Shown one piece after another: positions 1 through 7,341 of a stretch of 8,445 nucleotides of DNA. Source of the stretch: Candidatus Poribacteria bacterium (GTDB lineage: Bacteria > Poribacteria > WGA-4E > GCA-2687025); assembly GCA_002687025.1 (NCBI GenBank), contig NYZG01000407.1:1-8445 (forward strand), written 5' to 3'. The translations under genes were made by a program, and so were the position numbers. The notes below the pieces were generated by a model. That model ran no database searches and had not been told where the DNA came from. It saw nothing but the letters and a program-made list of their open reading frames with translations. The stretch's first letter is position 1. The number at the start of each line of letters is the position of its first letter.

Positions 1-482
1 CCGCCGGTCCCGTTCGCCACGGGCTGTATCGCGACCACGCAGCCCTGCGCGAGGTACCGGTCGCACGCCTCCGCGTTGACGAGATCCCGCGCGACGACGC
101 CGGGCCGATCCGCCGCCTCCCGAGGCGCGTCCGGCAGCAGAATCCGCGACGCGGTGTCTGGGTTGACGACCACCACCGGCGGGGAGTCACCCACGAGATG
201 ACGTATGGAGAGCTGGAGCGTGTTCGCCGCGCCGAACCAGATATCGAGGTTCTTGTTCAGCCGGCCCGTGCGGTCGATGCGCGTGCCACGCCCGCCCGCC
301 AAAACGACCCACAGGGGGCACAGCATCCGACGCAATGTAGAGTCGTCCGCGTCCGGGCCAAGGCGTTCTTCGATGGCAAGGACGACGTCATCGGCAAAGG
401 CGGGAATGTCGCGCGGGAACTGTATCCGCAGCAGACGCTCTAGGCGTCCCTGGAGACCGTCGCGAGTGGCGGGGGCATTCAT
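1..482 (-). CDS. GlmU-like sugar nucleotidyltransferase, N-terminal part (cut by window edge)
   Basis: The frame opens at ATG 482-480 and stays open to the window edge, giving 160 residues of a longer protein. Residues 58-68 read WVVLAGGRGTR, the nucleotide-binding glycine loop of GT-A-fold NTP transferases (GlmU, GlgC, MobA type). A lysine follows at 77 (LNKNL), where the family usually has PK. VVVVNP (103-108) fits the second Rossmann strand, and QPVANGTG (153-160) resembles the GlmU Q..GTG base/ribose-binding loop. The first 55 residues precede the fold and are an unusual N-terminal extension; most family members start within a few residues of the glycine loop. The ATG overlaps the yvcK stop as ATGA, so translation is probably coupled. 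Substrate is unknown. A role in UDP- or GDP-sugar synthesis is inferred from the motifs and the neighbouring yvcK. A second in-frame ATG does not occur before residue 53. Confidence 0.8.
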   Translation of the reverse strand, partial: MNAPATRDGLQGRLERLLRIQFPRDIPAFADDVVLAIEERLGPDADDSTLRRMLCPLWVVLAGGRGTRIDRTGRLNKNLDIWFGAANTLQLSIRHLVGDSPPVVVVNPDTASRILLPDAPREAADRPGVVARDLVNAEACDRYLAQGCVVAIQPVANGTG

Positions 483-1711
483 ACGGAGGGCGCGTCGCCG
501 TTGTAGTGCCGTCTCAGCAACCGAACGATTGCCGCGGCGAGCTTCGACGAGTCGTGGCGCAGCACGCGAATCGTGGCGTCGCGCTCACGTATCTCTTCTT
601 CGGCGATGAGGTCGTCCTCGACCAGTTCGGCGGGAGCGACGTTGTCCACTTCGGCGCGATGCAGCACCTGGACGCGTGGCTGCCCCGGCGCCCCCGGCAC
701 GCCGGAGCCCGGCCGGCTGGCCTCGCGGACGAAGTCGTCGAAGGACAGGAACGCGCCATTGTCGGTGGAATCGTCCTTGTTCCGGGCTGCGCTGAGCCAG
801 TGGTACGTCTGCTGCAATTCCGCCTGATGGTACTGGTGGACCAATTCGTCCGACGCGCGCTGTGAATTGGCAAGCACGTAGTCGATCGGCACGGAGCCGT
901 GACGCCGGATGGCGCCCACGTGGTCGCTCAGCGTGTACGCGTCGGTTTCGCCCGGCTCGACCATCACGTTGGCCACGTAGATCTTGATCGCGCTCGACTC
1001 CTGCAGAGCGGCGAGGATCTCGGGCACCGCGATGTTCGGCAGGATGCTCGTAAACAGGCTGCCGGGCCCGATGATGACCGCGTCGGCGTCGCGGATGGCC
1101 TCGGCGGCCTCGGGCAGGGCGCGTATCGGCTCGGGATGGTCCGCCGCGTCGCACGGGGTGGCGCGGCCGCCGTTTTCCGCGCGACGCGCGAGGAACACGT
1201 GCTTGATCGGGGAGCGGTCGCTACGATCTGGGATCGCCGACTCGCCGCGGACGATGCTCCCGTTGACGAGCTCCGCGCACAGCACGGTGGCGTCCAGCGT
1301 CACGGGAAGGATCCGGCCACGGACGGCGAGGACCTTCGACGCCTCCTGAATCGCGCTCGGGAATGTGCCTTGCATGTCCATCAGCGCGATGAGCAGCAGG
1401 TTCCCGACACTGTGCCCCTGGAGGTCGCCTTCGCTGTCGAAGCGGTACTCGAACAGCTGGCTCATCATCTCGTCTTCGTTCGCGAGCGCGACGAGACAGT
1501 TCCGAATATCCCCGGGCGGCAGTACCCCGAATTCGTCGATGAGCCGGCCGGAGCTGCCACCGTCGTCGGACACCGAGACGATGGCCGTCAGCCGGTCCAT
1601 GTCGAACGTGCGGCATCCCCCGCCGTTCGACGCTACGTACTGCTTGATCCCGCGCAGCAGCGTCGACAGCCCGGTTCCGCCGCCGATACATACCACTTTC
1701 AGTGGCGTCAT
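479..1711 (-). CDS. yvcK: YvcK/CofD-like protein (gluconeogenesis factor family)
   Basis: This 410-residue protein belongs to the YvcK family of the CofD-like fold. Seen: IGGGTG at 9-14 opening a Rossmann fold, VSVSDDGGSSGRL at 46-58, PPGDIRN at 65-71, HSVGNLLL at 100-107, GPGSLFTSILPN at 215-226, and a C-terminal RHDSSKLA near 385-392, all YvcK hallmarks. Family knowledge: YvcK is needed for growth on gluconeogenic carbon sources and for cell shape, and Bacillus YvcK binds UDP-GlcNAc; it is cytoplasmic and not known to be an enzyme. At 410 residues it is longer than the usual ~320, mostly through an insertion at about 303-348 rich in polar, Gly and Pro residues. The start ATG 1711-1709 has GAAAGG 9 bases upstream. 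It follows the mutase gene by 85 bp and overlaps the next gene by ATGA. The frequent rapZ and whiA neighbours are absent here. Confidence 0.93.
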   Translation of the reverse strand: MTPLKVVCIGGGTGLSTLLRGIKQYVASNGGGCRTFDMDRLTAIVSVSDDGGSSGRLIDEFGVLPPGDIRNCLVALANEDEMMSQLFEYRFDSEGDLQGHSVGNLLLIALMDMQGTFPSAIQEASKVLAVRGRILPVTLDATVLCAELVNGSIVRGESAIPDRSDRSPIKHVFLARRAENGGRATPCDAADHPEPIRALPEAAEAIRDADAVIIGPGSLFTSILPNIAVPEILAALQESSAIKIYVANVMVEPGETDAYTLSDHVGAIRRHGSVPIDYVLANSQRASDELVHQYHQAELQQTYHWLSAARNKDDSTDNGAFLSFDDFVREASRPGSGVPGAPGQPRVQVLHRAEVDNVAPAELVEDDLIAEEEIRERDATIRVLRHDSSKLAAAIVRLLRRHYNGDAPSV

Positions 1712-1720
1712 TCGTCAAAG

Positions 1721-1726
1721 CCTTTC
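1721..1726 (-). promoter_or_regulatory. Ribosome-binding site of yvcK
   Basis: GAAAGG on the minus strand lies 9 bases before the ATG at 1711 and supports that start; it is a moderate Shine-Dalgarno match. Confidence 0.5.
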
Positions 1727-1749
1727 ACCACGACACACAACGGCGACCA

Positions 1750-1778
1750 AGCATAGAGCAACCGCCTGCGCCGCTCAA
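1750..1778 (-). promoter_or_regulatory. Possible sigma70-type promoter for yvcK
   Basis: In the 85-bp gap before yvcK the minus strand reads TTGAGC (1778-1773), a 17-base spacer, then TATGCT (1755-1750). Each hexamer matches four of six consensus positions. Initiation would fall near 1743, leaving a leader of about 30 bases with the ribosome-binding site at its end. This would let yvcK and the nucleotidyltransferase be expressed apart from glgC. The match is by eye in GC-rich DNA, so chance is possible. Confidence 0.4.
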
Positions 1779-1796
1779 CTGCCACGGCGCCGCGTT

Positions 1797-3194
1797 TCAC
1801 CCGGTGACCTCGCGCACGCGCTCGAGCGCCCGAGCCACGAGGCCCCTTGCCAGGTCGAGGTCCGGCGATTCCGCGAACACTCGCAGCACCGGTTCCGTCC
1901 CTGACGGACGCACGGCCAGCCACGCATCGCCGAACTCTAACTTCAATCCATCCATACGGTTCATTGGCGCGTCGGGATACATATCCACGACAGCGCCGAG
2001 AGCGTCTTCCACGTCAATTGAGCTGTCCATCGGCGCCTTCGCCTTCACGAGGTGGTAGCGCCGGAACCCCGCGGCCCAGGCCGACACACTCATGCGGCCC
2101 CTCGCCATCGCGGTGACGATCACCGCCAACGCCGCGATACCGTCCGCGGTCATATGCGTGCCGGGGATCACTACGCCGCCCGTGCTCTCGCCACCGACGG
2201 CCGCGTCCACCTCACACATCCTATCCACGACGTGCCCGACGCCCACAGGTGTCCTGAAGACATCCACCCCGTGTGCGGCAGCCACTTCATCCACCAGGCC
2301 GCCCGTGACAACGGTGGTCACCACGGGGCGCCGGTCGTCCCGCAGGATCGCGTCCGCGACGAGCGCGAACGTGTATTCCTCGGGCACGAACTCGCCGCGC
2401 TCGTCCACGATCACGGTGCGGTCCGCGTCCACGTCGTGGGCAAAGCCGATGTCGGCGTCCTCGCTGCGAACGGCTTTGCGCAGCGCGTCCAGGCCTTCGC
2501 CTGTTGGTTCGGTGGAACGCGGGAACCGGCCGTCGGGTGTACAGAACAACTCAACCACGTCGCAGCCGAGGCGTCGCAGCAGGGCGGGGCTGATGACCGA
2601 TCCCGCGCCGTTGCACGCGTCGATCACGACGCGCGGCCGCCGCTCGCCGACAGCTTCCGCGTCCACTTCCGGTAGGGCGAGGATTCGCTCGATGTGCCGG
2701 TCGATCGCGTCGTCGCGAACGGAGACGCATCCCTGAGCGTCCCACGGGGCGAGAGCGCACGCTCCCCGCTCAAACGCCCGCGCGAGCTCCTCTCGCTCCT
2801 CCGCGGCCAGGAGCCGGCCGTTCTCCGCCGCGAATTCAACGCCGTTCCATTCGGCGGGATTGTGGCTCGCGGTGATGGTCATGCAGCCGTCGGCCTCGTA
2901 CGCCGCCGCCGCGTGCAGCACCGTCGGTGTCGGCGCGATGCCGACATCTAGCGCGTTCAGTCCTGAGGCGGTCAGTCCCGCCGTCGCGGCGTGAAACGCG
3001 CTGGCGCCCGACGGACGCGTATCTCGGCCGACGACGACGCTCGTCCCGCCGCGCTCCCTGACAACCGTGGCGAACGCCTGCGCCAGTCTGAGGACAACCT
3101 GAGGCGTGAACGACTCGGCGACACGGCTGCGGAAGCCGGATACGCCGAACACGGCGTCGTCGCCGAGAGGAGGCGATGGCTCGCGGCCCTTCAA
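1797..3194 (-). CDS. Phosphoglucomutase/phosphomannomutase family protein (alpha-D-phosphohexomutase)
   Basis: This 465-residue cytoplasmic enzyme moves phosphate between C6 and C1 of a hexose phosphate. All four family signatures are present: N-terminal FGVSGFR (16-22), phosphoserine loop TASHNP (108-113, Ser110), Mg loop DVDADR (254-259, usually DGDADR), sugar loop GESTGG (335-340) and phosphate-binding RPSGTEP (429-435). The start chosen is TTG 3194-3192, which overlaps the glgC stop as TTGA and suggests coupled translation. No clear Shine-Dalgarno precedes it, and GTG at 3152-3150 (residue 15, just before FGVSG) is an alternative. The open frame extends further upstream, but that part is only a shadow of glgC. 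Substrate is not settled: the sugar loop differs from both GEMSG (glucose/mannose) and the GlmM pattern. Next to glgC, supplying glucose-1-phosphate is the simplest role. Confidence 0.9.
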   Translation of the reverse strand: MKGREPSPPLGDDAVFGVSGFRSRVAESFTPQVVLRLAQAFATVVRERGGTSVVVGRDTRPSGASAFHAATAGLTASGLNALDVGIAPTPTVLHAAAAYEADGCMTITASHNPAEWNGVEFAAENGRLLAAEEREELARAFERGACALAPWDAQGCVSVRDDAIDRHIERILALPEVDAEAVGERRPRVVIDACNGAGSVISPALLRRLGCDVVELFCTPDGRFPRSTEPTGEGLDALRKAVRSEDADIGFAHDVDADRTVIVDERGEFVPEEYTFALVADAILRDDRRPVVTTVVTGGLVDEVAAAHGVDVFRTPVGVGHVVDRMCEVDAAVGGESTGGVVIPGTHMTADGIAALAVIVTAMARGRMSVSAWAAGFRRYHLVKAKAPMDSSIDVEDALGAVVDMYPDAPMNRMDGLKLEFGDAWLAVRPSGTEPVLRVFAESPDLDLARGLVARALERVREVTG

Positions 3195-4414
3195 GAAAGC
3201 ACCATGGCTTTGGGCAGCACTACAATTCCGCTTTCTGTCGTGCTGAACCGGCGCGCGCCGTCCGGGAACGCCGACCCGATGGCCTCGCCTGGTGGGATAC
3301 GCACGAGCTTGTCCACGATCGCCCGCGACACGCGCGCCCCGCTCTCGACGCGCACGTCGTCGAACAGCAGCGAGTCCTCGATCACCGCGCCTGGCTCCAC
3401 CACGACGTTGGGCGACAGCACCGAGTTCCGCACCGCCCCGCCGTGGATCTGAACGCCCGGCGATAGCAGCGCGTTCTGGACCTCTGCCGAATGGCCGTCG
3501 GCGTTTACGACCTTCGCGGGCGGCAGCGGCTGGTACGATGTTCGGATGGGCCAATCGTCGCCGTACATGTCGAACGGCGGCGTCTCGCGGACGAGGTCCA
3601 TGTTCGCGTCGTAAAAGCTGTCCAGCGTGCCTATGTCGCGCCAGTAGCTGCGGTCGGGGGCGTCCGGCTCGTGGAACGGAAACGCGTAGACGGGCGCCCC
3701 CGCATCGACGAGGTCGGGGATGATGTTCTTGCCGAAGTCACGGGCCGTGTCCGCTCGCGCGTCGGCGATGAGCGCCTTCACCAGCGCGTCCGTATCGAAC
3801 ACGTAGAACCCCATCGACGCCAGGGCGCGGTCGGGTTTCCCCGGCACGGGGGCCGGATCGTCGGGCTTCTCGCGGAACGTCTGGATGCGCATCCTATCGT
3901 CGACGCCCATCACTCCGAACCGCGTCGCTTCCATACGCGGCACTTCAATACATCCCACTGTCATCACCGCGCCCGCGTCGATGTGCCGACGGAGCATTGC
4001 GGCGTAGTCCATCTTGTAGACGTGGTCGCCGCCGAGTATCAGCACGTGTCGTGGCCGCTCGCGCTCGAGCAGGTAGATGTTCTGATAGATCGCGTCCGCC
4101 GTGCCGAGGTACCACATGGAATGCGTGCGCTGCTGAGGCGGCACGAGATCGATGAATTGACCCAGACCCGGGACGAAGTATTCCGTCCACCCGGTCTGAA
4201 TGTGCCGGTGCAGCGATATGGACCGATACTGCGTCAGCAACACGATCCGGGTTAGCCCGGAGTTAAGGCAGTTCGAGAGCGCGAAGTCGATGATCCGGTG
4301 GGAGCCGGCGAAGGGCGTGGCCGGCTTCGCACGGTCCTTGGTTAGCGGCGCGAGACGCGCGCCCTGACCGCCCGCCAGGACCATCACCAGTACGCTGTCG
4401 AGAAGAGAGGTCAT
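3191..4414 (-). CDS. glgC: Glucose-1-phosphate adenylyltransferase (ADP-glucose pyrophosphorylase)
   Basis: GlgC makes ADP-glucose from ATP and glucose-1-phosphate, the committed step of bacterial glycogen synthesis. The 407-residue protein shows the nucleotide loop MVLAGGQGARL (11-21), RAKPATPF (28-35), RIIDFALSNCLNSG (40-53), WYLGTADAIYQN (101-112), LGGDHVYKMDY with catalytic-site Asp130 (128-137), FREKP (180-184) and YWRDIGT (257-263). A left-handed beta-helix tail with hexapeptide-like repeats runs from about 310 to 370. Length and motifs are normal for GlgC. The start ATG 4414-4412 has GGGAGA 8 bases upstream. The frame stays open for 42 more codons but that stretch overlaps the response regulator and looks random. 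It lies 32 bp after the response regulator and shares its stop with the mutase start, so it is probably mid-operon. GlgC enzymes are usually allosterically controlled; the effector here cannot be read from sequence. Confidence 0.96.
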   Translation of the reverse strand: MTSLLDSVLVMVLAGGQGARLAPLTKDRAKPATPFAGSHRIIDFALSNCLNSGLTRIVLLTQYRSISLHRHIQTGWTEYFVPGLGQFIDLVPPQQRTHSMWYLGTADAIYQNIYLLERERPRHVLILGGDHVYKMDYAAMLRRHIDAGAVMTVGCIEVPRMEATRFGVMGVDDRMRIQTFREKPDDPAPVPGKPDRALASMGFYVFDTDALVKALIADARADTARDFGKNIIPDLVDAGAPVYAFPFHEPDAPDRSYWRDIGTLDSFYDANMDLVRETPPFDMYGDDWPIRTSYQPLPPAKVVNADGHSAEVQNALLSPGVQIHGGAVRNSVLSPNVVVEPGAVIEDSLLFDDVRVESGARVSRAIVDKLVRIPPGEAIGSAFPDGARRFSTTESGIVVLPKAMVLS

Positions 4415-4422
4415 TCGCGAGG

Positions 4423-4428
4423 TCTCCC
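4423..4428 (-). promoter_or_regulatory. Ribosome-binding site of glgC
   Basis: GGGAGA on the minus strand is 8 bases before ATG 4414. It selects this start over an in-frame ATG 42 codons upstream that lies inside the response regulator gene. Confidence 0.6.
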
Positions 4429-4446
4429 GGAGGGCCGTCGTGCCGG

Positions 4447-4833
4447 CTACTCGGCAGCGGACACGGCCCTGGCGACGGCGTCCTTCAGCTCGCGGAAGCC
4501 GCCCGCCGCGGACTTGACGACGTATTCCGCCGCCGCCCACGTCATGTAGTTGTCCTTGTACGCCGAATACGCCGTGTGCAGGATGACCGGCAGGGAGCCG
4601 CGCTCCCCCACGATGTCATTGAGCGTCTCGATGCCGTCTTTGCCCGGCATGTTGATGTCGAGGATTACGACATCCGGCGCGCGCTCGGAGATGGCGGCCA
4701 ACGCGTCGGAGCCGTTGAACACCACCTGCACGTCGTACCCTTCGTCGCCAAGTTCCTCTTCGACCAACGCCGCCATGCTCTCGTCGTCCTCGACGACAAG
4801 CACCCGCTGGCGTTCACCGTCCACGGCCGTCAT
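4447..4833 (-). CDS. Single-domain response regulator (receiver domain only)
   Basis: The 128 residues form one CheY-like receiver domain with no output domain. Seen: acidic pocket EDD (15-17), phosphoacceptor Asp59 in VVILDINMPGKDG (55-67), switch Thr87 in HTAYS, and conserved Lys107 in YVVKS. The AYSAYKDNYMTWAA stretch after the threonine resembles a common class of stand-alone receivers. The start ATG overlaps the stop of the histidine kinase gene as ATGA, so the two are almost certainly a cognate, coupled pair: the kinase phosphorylates Asp59. Having no DNA-binding domain, it must act by protein contact, as a phosphate sink, or in a phosphorelay. glgC begins 32 bp after its TAG stop. The downstream target is unknown. 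Confidence 0.93.
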   Translation of the reverse strand: MTAVDGERQRVLVVEDDESMAALVEEELGDEGYDVQVVFNGSDALAAISERAPDVVILDINMPGKDGIETLNDIVGERGSLPVILHTAYSAYKDNYMTWAAAEYVVKSAAGGFRELKDAVARAVSAAE

Positions 4834-7238
4834 GACATCCCCTCGCCCGTGAAGTGTTGTGGAAGCCGGATTCTGAACGTCGTGCCCCGATGAAGTTCGC
4901 TGTGCGCCATGATCGTTCCGCCGTGCTGCTCAATGATGCGCTTCGTCACCGCAAGACCTAGCCCGCTGCCGTGCTGCTTCGTTGTGAAAAACGGCTCGAA
5001 CAGATGCGCCAGGTCGTCGTCCGCAATGCCCGCGCCCGTGTCCTCGATGTCCAGCCCGACGTGCTCCGCGTCGCTCCACAGCCGAAGGGTCAGCCGCCCA
5101 CCATCCGGCATCGCCTCCACCGCGTTCTTCGCGAGGTTGAGGACGACCTGCTTGATCCGCTCCGCGTCCGCGTTGATGAGCGGCAGGTCCGGCCGGGCCT
5201 CGGTGACGATCTCCACGCCAGCGTCCTGCGCCGACTCCCCGAGCACCTCCACCATCTCGTGCACCATGGCGGGCAGCCGCTCAGGCTTGAAGTCGAACGA
5301 CAGGGGCGACGCGAAGTCCATCACGTCCTTCAGGATCAACTCCAGCCGCGACGCCTCACGGACGATGATCTCCGCCCGTCGAGTCGCCTCGGCATCGTCG
5401 CTCGTCTTGAGTATCCGCCGGGCGAAGCCACCGATGTTCACGAGCGGGTTCCGTATCTCGTGCGCGACGTGCGCGGCCATCTGTCCCATGATAGCCAGCT
5501 TCTCAGTAGCCAACAACTTCGCCTGGGCCTCGGTGAGATCGGCGAAAGCGGCTTCCAGCTTACGGTACGCGGTCGCGTTCGACACGGCTAACGCGGCCTG
5601 GCTCGCGAAGGCGCCCAACGACTGAAACTGACGCGGGGATATGGGCTGGCCGGTGATCATGTTGTCCGCCAGTATCACCCCAACGAGCTGCTGACGCGCG
5701 ACCAGCGGGATGACGACGCATTCGGCCGCTTCGGACAACTGTTGGAACGCCGCGAGCAGGGGTTGCTCCACCGCGTCCTCGCCACGGATCATGAACGGGC
5801 CGTCCCACTCCGACGCCTCGGCGAGCGCCGCGGATGTGGCCGGAACGCGTACATAGCAGTCGGTCACGTGGAGTGCGTTTCCCGGGCCGCCGCTCGCCTC
5901 GCGACGCCCGCGTATCTCGCTCAGATGCTCCTCGAGGGTCTCATGGGGGATGCTTGACCAAATCTCGTCCGCCTCCTCGCCGGAGGTCGGTCCGATTCGC
6001 AGATACTGGCGTAGCGCCATGCCCTCCTCTTCCACGAGGAACACCGCGCCGCTGTTGTACCCAAACCCGGGACCTGCCGTTACGCACGTCAATACCGCGT
6101 GAAGCAGCGAGTCCAGGTCCAGCGTATTCTGCAGCTCCTGTCCGAGCTGGTGGAGCAAGTGCGTCTGTTCATACCTCTCGGTCGACTGAACCATCCGGCC
6201 GATCAGCCCACACAGGACCTCCAACGACTCTACCGCGTAGCGGTCGAAGGCGCCGGGGCTCAGGCTCTGGATCTCCAACACCGCCGCGACGAAGCCGTCG
6301 TCCAACTTCACCGGGACGGCCAGCACGCTCTGCACCCGCGCGGCGTCGGGAAACGCGTTGTGATAGAAGCGATCGCTGAGACCGTCGTTCGTGAGGTATG
6401 GAGTCCCGGTGAACGCCACATGACCGAGGATTCCCACGTGCACGCTCTGACGATACGCCAGCGACTCATAGGGAGCGTACGCCCCGGAGTGAGCCACCAA
6501 CTGCAACTCCTCCGCGCCCCATTGCGCCTCGAATATCGCCACCGCGTAGAACTCGAACCGATCGTGGATGCGCGCCACCACCCGTCTGTACAGTTGCTCC
6601 ACCGACGGAGCCTGCGACAGTACCTCGGCGCTCACTTCCTGGATGATCCGCGCATGGGACGAGCGGTGCCGACGCTGTTGATAGAGTGCTACGTTCCTGA
6701 GAAGCGCGAGAAGGAGCGGGGCAAGCTGCCGTCCCGCAGCGACTTGTCCAGAGCCTCCAACGTGCGGCGACCGGTGGTAGAACACCAGTAGGCACGCGAC
6801 ATCCCGCGATGGGTCGTGCGCCTCCCCGAACCCCACCGGTATTGCGAGCAGCGAGCGCGCATCGCGATATGTCAACGCGCGCGCCAGGGGATGCTCCGCC
6901 GCCTCGCCGAGGGCCCGGTAGTCCGCGATCAGCGTCGGTTCCGCCCCCGCGGCGATGTCGCGGAAGGGCGCGCGCAGGCTCATGACGTGCCGAGATTCCT
7001 CGAACGCCTCGGCCGGCGATGGGCGTGTGAACAGCCGACGGCGCCGCTGCGCCGCTGCCGCGTCGGGCTCCGGCGGGATCACCACGGGCGCCAGCGCTTC
7101 GTAGCCGAGAAGCGGAGCCAGTACCGTCTCGATGCTGTCGAACAGGTGGGCCCACGTCGCGTCGGACGAGCGGGTAGCGAGCTCCAACAGCCGCGCCTGA
7201 GCGGCCGCAATCTCCGCGCCATCGATCTGGTCCGACAT
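4830..7238 (-). CDS. Soluble sensor histidine kinase with GAF-like domains
   Basis: This 802-residue protein has no hydrophobic membrane segment or signal peptide, so it should sense a cytoplasmic signal. The C-terminus is a full kinase core: phosphoacceptor His593 in HVAHEIRNPL, N box NLAKNA (701-706), G1 box DTGAG (733-737), F box FEPFFTTK (747-754), G2 box GSGLGLA (757-763). Before it come three GAF-like regions by fold pattern: about 30-190 (weakest), 195-355, and 375-560, then a short coiled linker (about 560-585). The ligand cannot be inferred; no obvious bilin cysteine or haem motif stands out. The start ATG 7238-7236 has AGGGA 7 bases upstream; an in-frame ATG at 7307 with GAGG only a few bases before it is an alternative adding 23 residues. 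It overlaps the response regulator by ATGA. His-Glu-Ile-Arg-Asn-Pro is the NtrB-like dimerisation-helix pattern. Confidence 0.93.
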   Translation of the reverse strand: MSDQIDGAEIAAAQARLLELATRSSDATWAHLFDSIETVLAPLLGYEALAPVVIPPEPDAAAAQRRRRLFTRPSPAEAFEESRHVMSLRAPFRDIAAGAEPTLIADYRALGEAAEHPLARALTYRDARSLLAIPVGFGEAHDPSRDVACLLVFYHRSPHVGGSGQVAAGRQLAPLLLALLRNVALYQQRRHRSSHARIIQEVSAEVLSQAPSVEQLYRRVVARIHDRFEFYAVAIFEAQWGAEELQLVAHSGAYAPYESLAYRQSVHVGILGHVAFTGTPYLTNDGLSDRFYHNAFPDAARVQSVLAVPVKLDDGFVAAVLEIQSLSPGAFDRYAVESLEVLCGLIGRMVQSTERYEQTHLLHQLGQELQNTLDLDSLLHAVLTCVTAGPGFGYNSGAVFLVEEEGMALRQYLRIGPTSGEEADEIWSSIPHETLEEHLSEIRGRREASGGPGNALHVTDCYVRVPATSAALAEASEWDGPFMIRGEDAVEQPLLAAFQQLSEAAECVVIPLVARQQLVGVILADNMITGQPISPRQFQSLGAFASQAALAVSNATAYRKLEAAFADLTEAQAKLLATEKLAIMGQMAAHVAHEIRNPLVNIGGFARRILKTSDDAEATRRAEIIVREASRLELILKDVMDFASPLSFDFKPERLPAMVHEMVEVLGESAQDAGVEIVTEARPDLPLINADAERIKQVVLNLAKNAVEAMPDGGRLTLRLWSDAEHVGLDIEDTGAGIADDDLAHLFEPFFTTKQHGSGLGLAVTKRIIEQHGGTIMAHSELHRGTTFRIRLPQHFTGEGMS

Positions 7239-7245
7239 TAGGACG

Positions 7246-7250
7246 TCCCT
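7246..7250 (-). promoter_or_regulatory. Ribosome-binding site of the histidine kinase
   Basis: AGGGA on the minus strand, 7 bases before ATG 7238. The spacing is better than that of GAGG before the alternative ATG at 7307, so the shorter protein is preferred. Confidence 0.5.
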
Positions 7251-7284
7251 GCGCCATCGGTCGGTAAGAAGCGGCTGGCCGCCT

Positions 7285-7312
7285 TTTATCGCGGCGCCTC
7301 CCACCATGTTAC
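7285..7312 (-). promoter_or_regulatory. Possible promoter for the histidine kinase operon
   Basis: In the 148-bp gap between dut and the kinase, the minus strand reads GTAACA (7312-7307), 16 bases, GATAAA (7290-7285), each four of six against sigma70 consensus. Initiation would be near 7278, giving a leader of about 40 bases. If real, it favours the start at 7238 because ATG 7307 would lie upstream of the transcript. The rest of this gap holds no gene I can see. Confidence 0.3.
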
Positions 7313-7341
7313 CTCAGTGTGCTTGCGATATCGGGGATGGC

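Noticed and set aside
899..1756. Long plus-strand open frame (285 codons) opposite yvcK
   Set aside because: It lies entirely antisense to a gene with clear YvcK motifs, is Arg/Asp/Val-rich as expected from GC-rich shadow frames, and shows no family motif.
3195..3554. Upstream extension of the phosphohexomutase frame by 120 codons
   Set aside because: It overlaps the beta-helix part of glgC, is Arg/Ala/Gly-rich without family similarity, and normal mutases start just before FGVSG.
3491..4255. Plus-strand open frame of 254 codons opposite glgC
   Set aside because: Antisense shadow of the conserved GlgC catalytic domain; composition (Arg, Val, His) is typical of a reverse-complement frame.
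4415..4540. Upstream extension of glgC by 42 codons
   Set aside because: It runs through the end of the response regulator and the short gap, is rich in Arg and Gly, and the ATG at 4414 has a proper ribosome-binding site.
6099..6791. Plus-strand open frame of 230 codons opposite the histidine kinase
   Set aside because: Antisense to GAF regions, no recognisable domain and no convincing start signal.
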